Source: Sphingobacterium multivorum (GTDB lineage: Bacteria; Bacteroidota; Bacteroidia; Sphingobacteriales; Sphingobacteriaceae). From it: a stretch of 64,000 nt of DNA. A program made the translations under genes and the position numbers. Position 1 is the first letter of the stretch, and the number at the start of each line of letters is the position of its first letter. This document shows, piece after piece, positions 27,341 through 36,908 of the stretch. A model generated the notes under the pieces. That model had not been told where the DNA came from, did not search any database, and saw only the letters and a list, made by a program, of their open reading frames with translations. Where the stretch lies: the NCBI RefSeq assembly GCF_900457465.1, contig NZ_UAUU01000011.1, forward strand, positions 806,001 through 870,000, written 5' to 3'.

Positions 27341-29872
27341 ATGCAAAAAGAATCTAAATCTTATTTATCCATTTTTTCAACCCGAGGACTGAAATTTATA
27401 CTATGTGCAATAATATCTATTGGACCAAATACTTTATTTGCTCAGGAACGAATAGTAACCATGCTCGAGGATGGATGGAAATTTACAAAACATGATCAGC
27501 CAAACTTCGCTGATATCGGATTGATTACAAGCGAATGGCAGACTGTTCGTGTTCCGCATGATTGGGCAATTTATGGCCCATTTAGTGCCAACAATGATAA
27601 GCAGCATATGGCTATTGCTCAAGATGGACAAAAGGAAGCATTGGAACATGCAGGTCGGACTGGTGGACTTCCGTTTGTAGGCGTTGGCTGGTATCGTAAA
27701 GAATTTGAATTGCCACAAAACGTTCAAAATAAGCGCACGGTTTTACAGTTTGATGGTGCTATGAGCAATGCTGTCGTTTTTGTGAATGGGAAAAAGGTCG
27801 GCAATTGGCCTTATGGCTATAATAGTTTTTATTTTGACGTTTCCGAGTATGTGAGTCCGGGTCAAAATTTGGTCGCGGTAAGATTAGAAAATAAGTCTGA
27901 GTCATCCCGCTGGTACCCTGGCGCAGGATTGTATCGAAATGTTCGATTGGAGATCACTGAAAAAACAAGTATTGCACATTGGGGCACCTATATTACGACG
28001 CCTGAGATCACAAAGGATTTCGCTCGAATTCAGGTTCGGACTGATTTAGCCGGTATAGATCTGTCGAAAGATTCTCTTTCCTTAGAAACTATTCTTATCG
28101 ATAGCCATGGACGCATCGTGGCGAAGAAGAATGATCAGATAGGCAACTACCAGATCCAGCAGATGCAACAGGAATTGTTCGTTGAGAAACCACAATTGTG
28201 GGAATTGCAATCCCCCAATTTATATAAGGCTGTCAGCAAGCTCTATCAGAACGGCAAATTAATCGATAAATATCAAACCGTATTTGGAATCAGAAGCATT
28301 GCTATGGTACCCAATAAAGGGTTTTATTTGAATGGAAAGCTGACCGTATTTAAAGGAGTGTGTTTGCATCATGATTTGGGGCCTTTGGGAGCAGCTGTGA
28401 ATGATGCCGCTATTAGGCGGCAGTTACGAATAATGAAAGATATGGGCGTTAATGCCATTCGCACTTCCCATAATATGCCGGCTCCGGAGCTGGTGCAAGC
28501 CTGTGACGAAATGGGTATTATGCTAATGGCGGAAAGTTTTGATGAATGGAAAATTCCCAAAATGAAGAATGGGTACAATCAATATTTTAACGATTGGGCC
28601 GAAAAAGATCTTGTAAATCTGATACGGCATTACCGCAATAATCCAAGCGTTGTGATGTGGTGTATTGGAAATGAAGTACCCGAACAAGGAAGTCCTGACG
28701 GATCTAAGGTCGCGCGGTATCTGCAAGATATTTGCCATCGTGAGGATCCATCTCGCCCCGTTACCCAGGGGATGGACAACCCTGATGCGGTTATAAATAG
28801 TAGCTTTGCCTCAACGATGGATGTTGCAGGCTTTAATTATCGTCCATTTAAATACCCCGAAGCCTATAAAAAGTTACAACAGCAGTTAATTCTTGGTACT
28901 GAAACTGCGTCTACTTTGAGTTCTAGAGGTGTTTATAAATTTCCCGTTGAACGAAAATCGATGGCAAAATATGACGACCATCAGGCTTCGAGTTATGATG
29001 TAGAGCATTGTTCCTGGTCGGATTTGCCTGAAGATAACTTTATTCAGCATGACGATCTACCTTACGCAATAGGTGAATTTGTCTGGACAGGGTTCGATTA
29101 TTTGGGCGAACCGACACCCTACTATACAGATTGGCCAAGTCATAGTTCTTTGTTCGGTATTGTAGATCTTGCCGGTATCCCTAAAGATCGATATTATCTT
29201 TATCGTAGCCATTGGAACCAGGAATTGCATACACTTCATATTCTTCCTCATTGGAACTGGAAGGGACGCGAAGGACAGAAAACGCCAATTTTTGTCTATA
29301 CAGATTACCCTGCAGCGGAAATTTTTATCAATGGAAAAAGTCAAGGAGTAAAAAAGAAAGATTTTGATGTTACCTTGGTAAATTCTAACGATAAAAAGGC
29401 ACAAAATGATTTTATGCGTCAAAAGCGCTATCGTTTGATGTGGATGGATACTAAATACGAACCGGGTACGGTTACGGTAGTTGCCTATGATTCTTTAGGA
29501 AATATAGCTGCAAGAGATAGTGTAAAGACGGCAGGTAAGTTATATACTGTACGTTTAGACGTTGATCGGAAACAATTGAAAGCAAATGGAAAAGATATTG
29601 CTTTTATCACAGCTACGCTGGTTGATAAACAGGGGAATATAGTGACAGGCGAAGACCGAGAATTAAAATTCAAGGTAAAAGGTCAGGGGGCATTTAAGGC
29701 TGTGGCGAATGGAGATCCAACAAGTTTGGAATCATTTCAGAAGCCTTTCATGAAGTGCTTTAATGGTCAATTGGTTTTTCTTGTTGAAAGCAGAGACTCT
29801 GTTGGGGAAATTATAGCAGAAGTAGAAGGAAAAGGATTGAAGAAAGCAAGCGTCAAATTAACGGTGAAGTAA
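27341..29872 (+). CDS. GH2 family beta-galactosidase-like enzyme
   Basis: 843 residues. After an N-terminal membrane-type signal ('FILCAIISIGPNTLFAQ') come the GH2 sugar-binding jelly roll (about 35-200, 'LFVNGK'-type 'VVFVNGKKVGNWPYG'), the immunoglobulin-like domain and the TIM barrel with acid/base Glu in 'WCIGNEVPEQ' (residue 445) and a probable nucleophile Glu in 'ILGTETAST' (521). 'IGEFVWTGFDYLGEPTPY' and a following DUF4982-like domain ('PIFVYTDYPAAEIFING') place it in the Bacteroidota GH2/DUF4982 branch. Beta-galactosidase is the usual activity, but beta-glucuronidase or others are possible. The promoter region is 127 bp after the fucosidase. Confidence 0.9.
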   Translation: MQKESKSYLSIFSTRGLKFILCAIISIGPNTLFAQERIVTMLEDGWKFTKHDQPNFADIGLITSEWQTVRVPHDWAIYGPFSANNDKQHMAIAQDGQKEALEHAGRTGGLPFVGVGWYRKEFELPQNVQNKRTVLQFDGAMSNAVVFVNGKKVGNWPYGYNSFYFDVSEYVSPGQNLVAVRLENKSESSRWYPGAGLYRNVRLEITEKTSIAHWGTYITTPEITKDFARIQVRTDLAGIDLSKDSLSLETILIDSHGRIVAKKNDQIGNYQIQQMQQELFVEKPQLWELQSPNLYKAVSKLYQNGKLIDKYQTVFGIRSIAMVPNKGFYLNGKLTVFKGVCLHHDLGPLGAAVNDAAIRRQLRIMKDMGVNAIRTSHNMPAPELVQACDEMGIMLMAESFDEWKIPKMKNGYNQYFNDWAEKDLVNLIRHYRNNPSVVMWCIGNEVPEQGSPDGSKVARYLQDICHREDPSRPVTQGMDNPDAVINSSFASTMDVAGFNYRPFKYPEAYKKLQQQLILGTETASTLSSRGVYKFPVERKSMAKYDDHQASSYDVEHCSWSDLPEDNFIQHDDLPYAIGEFVWTGFDYLGEPTPYYTDWPSHSSLFGIVDLAGIPKDRYYLYRSHWNQELHTLHILPHWNWKGREGQKTPIFVYTDYPAAEIFINGKSQGVKKKDFDVTLVNSNDKKAQNDFMRQKRYRLMWMDTKYEPGTVTVVAYDSLGNIAARDSVKTAGKLYTVRLDVDRKQLKANGKDIAFITATLVDKQGNIVTGEDRELKFKVKGQGAFKAVANGDPTSLESFQKPFMKCFNGQLVFLVESRDSVGEIIAEVEGKGLKKASVKLTVK

Positions 29873-30078
29873 AAGATATGTTTCATCCTATAATGCTGTA
29901 CAATTAGATAATATAGGTGTGTGTATAGATGGAATTTGCTTGTGGGGCACGATAATCTCATAAAGGTCTATTAAATATTGTAGAGAATTATTTGGCCTAA
30001 TTAATGCATCAATTAATTATGTTTTAAAAAATGCTTTGATACAACCTTTTTAATATCTTTGGTGAGTAACTTCATTTT

Positions 30079-31532
30079 ATGAAAAGAGCTATTTTTTACT
30101 ATTGTGCTCAGCTATTTTTCTTAATTCTAATTTATTAATTGGAGGATGTTCCAAGAAGGAGAATATTGCGAGCAAAACCGATGAATATTATTGATCAGGC
30201 AGAAATATTATATCCTTTGAATCTTGTTGTAAGTGCTGCAAACAAAGATTTAATAGAGTTATCTTGGGATAAGGTGAACAGTTCGCATTTTAAGCCAGTA
30301 TCCTATGCGATATATGTCGATAATAAGCTTGTAGCGAAGGATCTTAGTATAACAAATACAGCTTAATTAATTTGCTTGGCGATACAAATTATAAGATCCG
30401 TGTAATTGCGAGTTCCCAAACGGGAATAACACAAGAACAAAGCATAGATGCAAGAACTGTTGGAGGCAGCACAACTAACGGAAGTACTTATGTTGAATAC
30501 AAAATTCATACGCAATCACGTATAACGGGCAATAATAGCATCCGTCTTCTGGAAGATGGTGGACATTTAATCTGTACATTTTTGCAGCATGAGGGGGGAG
30601 AAACAAATTTTAAACTGATTGTATATCGTACAAATAATAAAGGCCAGATTATATGGTATCGCTTGATCCAGGATCTAAATTATTATGATTTACCACCACA
30701 TGTAGTGTTGCCTTCTAAGCAAGATGAAGCTTTCATTATTGTTAAACACGATATTTATGTCATTGATCAGACGAATGGTAAACTGAAACTGGAGAAGCCC
30801 GTTTCGATAGATTTGTCTCCGAATGATTACGTTTCATCAGTTCAGTTTGACGCGTCACATAACATGATCATGGGTACAGGTGGGGGAGAGCTGTTAAAGG
30901 TTACTACCAGCGACTTTAAAGTTGTTTGGAAACGTAAAAATAGCTCCGTTGGCATTTCTTCAATTCAGTTAGACAATGCGCAACAGATCTATTATAGTTT
31001 GCTTGATTCTGAAGCAACAAAAAATTAAGGTGCAAAAAAACAGATCGGGACGGTAATGTGCTGGCTACTTTTGAGTTTGATGGAAAGCTTCCTGGCGATT
31101 ACGAACGTCAATACCATATGCCTATTTTACTGAAAGATAAAAATGATATTTTTTATCTCTGGGGTTTTGACTTCTATTCCTATTCGTTAAGGTATGTCAA
31201 ATTTGATAAGAATGGCAATGTCAAGGCAAAAATTGGGTGAGTACGTCAATTTAAAGCCAGCAGGAGCTTTTTTTGATAATGATAACAATATTGTGGTCTA
31301 TGGACAGCAAGAAGGTGGTGGAATATCCACTTATGGTACTATAAATAAGTATGACAGTGATCTGAAGCTCTTATCGACTTTACAATATCCTAATTTGGAG
31401 ATGCATATGTTTAAAAATATGACCCAGAATGTCGATAATTCATACAACCTGTTTTTCTATTATATACAAACCTGGTCCTATGAAAATTTGAATTTCATTT
31501 ATATTAAAACAAAATCAAATGGGCAACTTTAA
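30079..31532 (+). pseudogene. Lipoprotein with FN3-like and PQQ-type propeller regions, six indels
   Basis: No long frame is open, yet successive frames read as one protein. A signal 'MKRAIFYYCAQLFFLILI' is followed by the lipobox 'LLIGGCSKK', an FN3-like domain ('YPLNLVVSAANKDLIELSW') and repeats resembling a PQQ or beta-propeller ('YRTNNKGQIIWYRLIQDL', 'MIMGTGGGELLKVTTS'). Inferred changes: a lost base near 30115-30135; an added T near 30190; a lost base near 30364; added A at 31019-31024, 31034-31040 and 31228-31232. Undoing all six gives 483 residues exactly in frame. The final frame overlaps the start of the next lipoprotein by 14 bp, showing the original operon order. Confidence 0.75.
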
Positions 31533-33078
31533 CAAATACCTTTGTCTACTGGGGCTTGTTTTTCTTATGTCGGCCTGTAAAACTGAAAAAAATGAGGTTT
31601 TTCCAAGGATTATTAATGAGGCCATCACTAGTGTCCGGGATAAAGAAATTTCAATGACCTATCAGATTTCCAGTCTAGGATATACAAAATCGGGCGTCAG
31701 GTACTATAAAAAAGATAATCCCAGTCAAGGAAAAAGTGTTGAAGCTGTTCGTGAAGGCGATATGTTTCGACTCACATTGAATGAACTGGATTCCGAATCT
31801 ACTTATATTTTGGTGCCTTACATCGAGTATAATGGCAACACAATAGAATCTGAGCGTAAAACTGAAATAACCACAACTGCTCCATTCCCAGAAGATTTTA
31901 CGCTATTTTGGCCTACACCCGTGGCAACTTATGACGAGACTGGCAGGTTTACCACTGTTGTAGAAGGAAAGAACCTCCATAATATCAACTTGCGGGATCT
32001 CAAATTTCTTTATTGGAAGGACACATTGCACATGGACTATCCGCAAGCGACAAAAAATGGAACTTATCAAATCAACCTGTCGGGGTATTATCCGTACAGA
32101 GATGGTAACCATATGATGCGTGTTCTCTACAAAGAGAAAGAGATTATTGGACAAGCCATTGATTTTATTTATACTGGAAAAGCCTTGTCCTTAAAGCTGA
32201 AAAAAACGTCGTTGAGGACTACTTATGCATCTATCTGCAATAATCAAATTTATTATTTTGGAGAAAATTCAGTCTCACTATTTGATCCTGAAACAAGCAG
32301 ATTACAAAATATTGCTCATATTCCGGATTCGATACGATTTCTTCCTGCAAAATCCGTCTCCTTAAAGAATAAGATATTTTTTGTGTCACAACCAGTAAGC
32401 CATATACTGCCTTCTTTAGAACCGGATGCTTTTCATGGCAATGAGCTTCTTTGTCAGGCTTTTGATGTTGAAAAACGTGAGTTTTCAAAATATTATTTTA
32501 GCCGGCCCCAACTTAAAGAATCGCACGGTTATAACAATCATGGTATCTTTGTGCACAATAATACGGTCTACCAAACCTACACACTTACGTTGAATTCGCG
32601 AGGCATAAAGAACATCGTTGCCAAGTATAGTCCAGAAAAAGACAAATTTGAAGAGATTGCCACTTTCGATATCAATTTTACTAGCGACTGTTTTGTTTCA
32701 GTTAATGGCAGATTATATGCACTTGGAATTTCAAATGTATTTGACCAAGGCTTCAATATCGGGTATACCCTAACGGTATATGCTGTTGATGCGGGCACTT
32801 TTAAACTCACCGAATTATATCGTGCTGGAACAACCCATCAAACCTATCCTTATGCGCCAGTAGGTGCCATAAATTATGGGGGTGATATTGTATTGGCACT
32901 AGACGTTAATAATTTTATGTTATACAACGTAGCAAAAAACACGCTTAATACAGTTCATTTAAGCAGTGATGTAGACCATATGTATTTTGGGGGGATGTTC
33001 ATTTATAAAGACAAGTATTACCTCAATACGGACTTAAACTTTTTAGAAGGCTCGATTTATGAAATGTCTATCCAATAA
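31519..33078 (+). CDS. Kelch-like beta-propeller lipoprotein
   Basis: 519 residues. Lipobox 'LVFLMSACKTEK' puts it in a membrane, likely exposed on the surface. An N-terminal Ig-like/FN3-type domain (about 30-200) is followed by a repeated beta-rich half with Kelch-like units ('NQIYYFGENSVSLFDPETSR', 'NNTVYQTYTLTLNS', 'NGRLYALGISN'). I do not assign a function; such propellers bind proteins or glycans. Overlaps the decayed lipoprotein upstream by 14 bp and the next lipoprotein by 20 bp, indicating a tight operon. Confidence 0.75.
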   Translation: MGNFNKYLCLLGLVFLMSACKTEKNEVFPRIINEAITSVRDKEISMTYQISSLGYTKSGVRYYKKDNPSQGKSVEAVREGDMFRLTLNELDSESTYILVPYIEYNGNTIESERKTEITTTAPFPEDFTLFWPTPVATYDETGRFTTVVEGKNLHNINLRDLKFLYWKDTLHMDYPQATKNGTYQINLSGYYPYRDGNHMMRVLYKEKEIIGQAIDFIYTGKALSLKLKKTSLRTTYASICNNQIYYFGENSVSLFDPETSRLQNIAHIPDSIRFLPAKSVSLKNKIFFVSQPVSHILPSLEPDAFHGNELLCQAFDVEKREFSKYYFSRPQLKESHGYNNHGIFVHNNTVYQTYTLTLNSRGIKNIVAKYSPEKDKFEEIATFDINFTSDCFVSVNGRLYALGISNVFDQGFNIGYTLTVYAVDAGTFKLTELYRAGTTHQTYPYAPVGAINYGGDIVLALDVNNFMLYNVAKNTLNTVHLSSDVDHMYFGGMFIYKDKYYLNTDLNFLEGSIYEMSIQ

Positions 33079-33457
33079 CAACTGTATATGCTGGTTTATA
33101 GGAGTTTTATTAGTCCTTATGAGCTCCTGCAAAAAGGAAACCGTATATAACGAAATAGATGCTTTTGCAGATATTCAAAATAAAGTTACTTTAGATAAAG
33201 GCCAGTACATACTGTCTTTTACACTTGCTTCGTATCCATATAGTAAAGTTGAAGTATATGTACACGATGATCTTGCCGTTATGTACAAACAGACCGGAGG
33301 AAAAATCTACAATGCCGTGAGTCAAAATAACAATAAGTATAGTGTGTTCTTTTCCCCTTTAGAAAAATCGAAAAAATACTATTATCAACTGATTGTTAAC
33401 GACAGCAACGGGAATTCAGTGCGTTCAGCAATATTTAATTTTACAACTCAACCTTAA
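33059..33457 (+). CDS. Small lipoprotein
   Basis: 132 residues. Lipobox 'LLVLMSSCKKET'; the rest is a single beta-sandwich ('GQYILSFTLASYPYSKVEVY', 'YYYQLIVNDSNGNSVRSAI'), FN3-like. Start at 33059 lies inside the upstream gene in another frame. Unknown function; by context a component of the surface lipoprotein cassette. Confidence 0.7.
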   Translation: MKCLSNNNCICWFIGVLLVLMSSCKKETVYNEIDAFADIQNKVTLDKGQYILSFTLASYPYSKVEVYVHDDLAVMYKQTGGKIYNAVSQNNNKYSVFFSPLEKSKKYYYQLIVNDSNGNSVRSAIFNFTTQP

Positions 33458-33462
33458 TATCC

Positions 33463-35412
33463 ATGTATCATAAGTCTACATTATTTTGGTGTTCATTTCT
33501 TTGTGTTTTTTTTGAAAGCTTTTTATTTGTAGCCTGTTCAAAGAAGGAATACCAGGATGTCCTGAAAACAGTATATGAACCTAAGGCCGAGCCCACTGAA
33601 CTATATGACGAATTCACCGTCCAGCTAAAGGGTAGCGCCTTACAAAAAGGGGAAACAGGTACATGGAGTATAACAAAAGGAACTGTAGTGGAAGATTATG
33701 TGAAAATCGACGATCCTAATAACCCTAATTCGTTTTTTAGGGGAGTGCCTGGAGAGGAATATATCCTTACCTGGACGGTAAAAGGTAGTGGTAATAGTAA
33801 TACGGCCACAGTCGATGTTAAAATACCCGAGTTACATATCGATATTAAGGAAAATACACCTTCATCTTTTAAGACTATACTTCATTTCGCCGTGGATCCT
33901 AAATATAAAGGTAAATGGTCTTTCGATAAAGCTTATGGTCATCTACATAGCACATACCACGACGGATGGGCTAGGCCAGTAGAAGAAAACCCTACTATTG
34001 AACTGCATGGTTATTCCAATACCAGCTATCAAGTTACCTATACGATGACTTATGCTGGGAAAAATTATCAGTTTACCAAAAAGGTACAGACTGGCGAATA
34101 TCAAGAAGACGAGGCATTAAATGAATTGCAAATGGGGCGCGGTGGGCGTGTTGTTGAAGATAAGGATGGACATATTATTGAAATAAATATGCAGGCTTCA
34201 GGTATTGCACATTGTTTTAATGACCCGGGCTCTTTTCCTGCGCTTAAGGCATTTAAATATCTGAGGAAGCTTATTTTAGGTGGATCTTCATTGAAAGATG
34301 TTCCGACTATTTTCGGCGATCATTACCTTGCTCTTGAAGAACTTAGTCTGGATCGGGTAGGCTATTATCTTACCATTCCCGATAATTTTGGCAATCTAAC
34401 CAAATTGAAATCATTTCACCTCACACCGATGCGAACCCCCGATTTGGGATATACCGTGGTATTGCCAAAAACTTTTGGAAATTTAAAGTCGCTCGAAACC
34501 CTTATTATGCGGTATGTCGGCGATGTAGACTTCAACGGCACGTTGGGTAAACTGGTCAATTTAAAACACCTCGATTGCTTTGTTACCCAGCTTCCTTCAG
34601 ATTTTGGAAACTTGACCAAACTGGTGTCTACGGAAGTTCTCGCGCAACAGGCGTATATCCCATCAAGTTTGAGTCAATGCCGTAATTTGAGGTTTGCACG
34701 TTTTAGTTTTGTTTATCCGGGATCATCACCAGTTACCTTGCCTTCGGATATCGATAATTTGACTAAGTTGGACACGCTTGAAATTTACGGAGAAAGTAGG
34801 CTTCAGCAACTGCCACAATCTTTTGGTAACCTCAAGAGCTTAAAACAACTTTGGATTCAAGGAGAAAGCTTGCAATCTATTCCTGATAATATTGGGAACT
34901 TGTCTAATCTTAGATTCTGGTTAGTGGGCGGTAATTTTAAAACTTTACCGGCTTCGATAGGTAACCTTAAAAAATTAGAAGATCTTTGGCTATCCCCTTC
35001 TGTAGAGAAGCTTCCAGATGAGTTCGGCGGATTAAGTAGTTTATCCTATCTGAATATGGAGAATAGTAGACTGACAACTCTACCGGAAACATTCGGAAAA
35101 CTTAAGAGCCTGAAGGAAATCAATGCAAGGGCATCTTCGATTACTGATTTTCCAAGCAGTTTTGGACAATTGGACGGTCTGCTAAAACTGGATTTCAATT
35201 ATAGCAAGCTCAAGAAATTTCCTGTAGAGATTTGTGCTTTGAAGGCCGTGAATAACGTTATTTTGAACGGTACAAATTTGGGTCGACTTCCCGATGAAAT
35301 TTATTCCATGCGCTCAGGTGTGATTTTTACGCTATATCAATGTTTGAATATGGACTATGATCAATTAAAGGAAATCACTGCGAAAAGAGATGGTCTTGTA
35401 TTTTATTACTGA
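33463..35412 (+). CDS. Leucine-rich-repeat lipoprotein
   Basis: 649 residues. Lipobox 'SFLFVACSKK'; an N-terminal pair of Ig/PKD-like domains (about 30-220, 'TGTWSITKGTV', 'YILTWTVKGSGN'); then about 14 leucine-rich repeats of about 23 residues from about 270 to 630 with the consensus 'LPxSFGNLKSLKxLxI' (for example 'LPQSFGNLKSLKQLWIQG', 'FPSSFGQLDGLLKLDF'). This LPxxxGxLxxL pattern is the plant-like LRR type. LRRs bind proteins, so attachment or surface interaction is a reasonable inference. It is the last gene of the four-lipoprotein cassette and is intact. Confidence 0.85.
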   Translation: MYHKSTLFWCSFLCVFFESFLFVACSKKEYQDVLKTVYEPKAEPTELYDEFTVQLKGSALQKGETGTWSITKGTVVEDYVKIDDPNNPNSFFRGVPGEEYILTWTVKGSGNSNTATVDVKIPELHIDIKENTPSSFKTILHFAVDPKYKGKWSFDKAYGHLHSTYHDGWARPVEENPTIELHGYSNTSYQVTYTMTYAGKNYQFTKKVQTGEYQEDEALNELQMGRGGRVVEDKDGHIIEINMQASGIAHCFNDPGSFPALKAFKYLRKLILGGSSLKDVPTIFGDHYLALEELSLDRVGYYLTIPDNFGNLTKLKSFHLTPMRTPDLGYTVVLPKTFGNLKSLETLIMRYVGDVDFNGTLGKLVNLKHLDCFVTQLPSDFGNLTKLVSTEVLAQQAYIPSSLSQCRNLRFARFSFVYPGSSPVTLPSDIDNLTKLDTLEIYGESRLQQLPQSFGNLKSLKQLWIQGESLQSIPDNIGNLSNLRFWLVGGNFKTLPASIGNLKKLEDLWLSPSVEKLPDEFGGLSSLSYLNMENSRLTTLPETFGKLKSLKEINARASSITDFPSSFGQLDGLLKLDFNYSKLKKFPVEICALKAVNNVILNGTNLGRLPDEIYSMRSGVIFTLYQCLNMDYDQLKEITAKRDGLVFYY

Positions 35413-35599
35413 TAAGCGGATCATGATTGCCTGTAAATATGTTAATTTTTAAGGCATGGCCCACAGGAAGTAAACATAAAGTCCGATAGCACAGGGTGCT
35501 CCAGATGAATGTTTACAGAATATTTTTGGACGGAAACAAAGGGGTATAACGTAATACTATTCAAGCTTAATGAAGTTTCAAAAATTTCTTTTCGGACGA
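35413..35599. other. Non-coding gap after the LRR gene
   Basis: About 190 bp between the stop codon of the LRR gene and the minus-strand membrane-type frame. I see no terminator with a clear stem and T tract, and no RNA gene. Confidence 0.4.
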
Positions 35600-35818
35600 T
35601 CAATTTTGGGTAAATTCCAAAAGAATAGAATAAAATGATAAAGGAGCTGACCGCATGATCATCCTTTTTTTTGGAAGTATTATAAGGATAGCGAATGCGA
35701 GAAAAAAAAGAATTGTAATAACCGGAAAAACAAACGGTACTAGGCCATCAAAATTCACACAAAGCCCAAAAACTGTTAAAAATAAAATTGGTAATACGAT
35801 TAGTATTATTGAAAAGTT
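35600..35818 (-). pseudogene. Orphan two-helix membrane-type frame following the DUF6794 stop
   Basis: Directly after the TAA of the gene at 35819, and in the same frame, 72 further codons are open on the minus strand. They encode two strongly hydrophobic segments ('FSIILIVLPILFLTVFGL' and 'VPFVFPVITILFFLAFAI') followed by a basic stretch ('LPKKRMIMR'). No ATG, GTG or TTG precedes the first helix, so it cannot start on its own. It is a lost small membrane gene, a former C-terminal extension, or chance in a T-rich strand. Confidence 0.3.
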
Positions 35819-36571
35819 TTATGGAGTCCAGTACTTTTTATAATACTCTAGCTGCGATTTTACATTGGGATCTTTCCCCTTTAATTTCCTATAATAACTT
35901 GTTAATATGATGCCAGACATGTCGTCAGGATGCCTTATTCCCCTTTTATTGAAATATGCGGAGAGCCTTGAACCTCCCCAGAGGCCCCAATTATTTCTCA
36001 TCCACATTCCAAATCCGAAATGTGAGCCGGCCATAAACTCTGACTCTGTCATTTCTCTTACTTTATTTTTGGTGCTATCATCCCAGAACGAGTCTATTTG
36101 GACAAAACAATCGTCAAGGTTTTTCGGGATATAAATACCGGCAATTGTGTCCGCATTCATCCGCTGTCTGATTTCCTTTTTCAATTTGTTTTCCTTCAGT
36201 TTGAATGCCTTCAGGAGAGAATCTTCTTTTACATAACCCGCTGAGAGTAGCTGTTTATAGTATTCCAAAATCACATCTTTTTTAAAGTTGTGGATTCCTT
36301 TATTATTTAAATATGTAAATAATGGAGATTTTCCAGTCGAAAGGAGCGAGTCAATCAATTCAAATTCACTTTCAAGTTCATTGTCGGTTAATTCACTTAA
36401 CTCTACCTCATCACTATACTTGATTACGTTTTTTAGGCTATCGGAAACGTTAAGATTTAAGAATGAGGCTGTTTCTTTCAGATTTCTAGGAAGGGAGTTT
36501 TGAGCAGAAGCAGAGGGCAGTGACCAAACAACTGATATAAGTGCAAGCAATATAAATCTTAGGGTGGCCAT
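35819..36571 (-). CDS. Secreted DUF6794-domain protein
   Basis: 250 residues from Met at 36571, which begins a clean signal peptide ('MATLRFILLALISVVWS' then 'ASAQ'); the longer start at 36601 adds ten polar residues. The C-terminal half carries the DUF6794 pattern: 'YIPKNLDDCFVQIDSFW', 'SHFGFGMWMRNNWGLWGGS' and 'RGIRHPDDMSGIILTSYYR'. The N-terminal half is a divergent related repeat. Function of the family is unknown. Divergent from the DUF4932 gene at 36909. Confidence 0.7.
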   Translation of the reverse strand: MATLRFILLALISVVWSLPSASAQNSLPRNLKETASFLNLNVSDSLKNVIKYSDEVELSELTDNELESEFELIDSLLSTGKSPLFTYLNNKGIHNFKKDVILEYYKQLLSAGYVKEDSLLKAFKLKENKLKKEIRQRMNADTIAGIYIPKNLDDCFVQIDSFWDDSTKNKVREMTESEFMAGSHFGFGMWMRNNWGLWGGSRLSAYFNKRGIRHPDDMSGIILTSYYRKLKGKDPNVKSQLEYYKKYWTP

Positions 36572-36601
36572 ATTATTGGTGTAAAGCAGTTTTAAATTCA
36601 A

Positions 36602-36908
36602 CTAATTAGATCTAAACAATTATTGAACTAATTTAAGAATTTATTCTTTTCTAACAGCTGTCAACTTAGGTAACGTTGCACAAGAAATGTAATATGCTTT
36701 CAAACAGTTATAAGACTTAAGTGATCAATTTAATATTAACGAATAAGATTATAGAAAATGGCTGGCAGCCTGTCCAATATTGAACGGTTAGTGTTCAATA
36801 ACGGTCAGTACTAAGAAGGGAATTCGTTCGTAGTGTGTTGGCAAATAGTGTGTTAAATTTATTGGCAAACTATTTGGAATCCCCATTCAAGTACAAAATA
36901 AATAAAAG
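36602..36908. other. Intergenic region between divergent DUF6794 and DUF4932 genes
   Basis: About 305 bp. It includes a small inverted repeat (ATTGAAC/GTTCAAT, about 36779-36799) and repeated TAGTGTGTT and TTGGCAAA words near 36832-36873. Nothing clearly coding. Confidence 0.4.

Noticed and set aside
35655-35843. 62-codon plus-strand frame
   Set aside because: Low-complexity basic peptide; the minus-strand hydrophobic frame is more protein-like in the same place.
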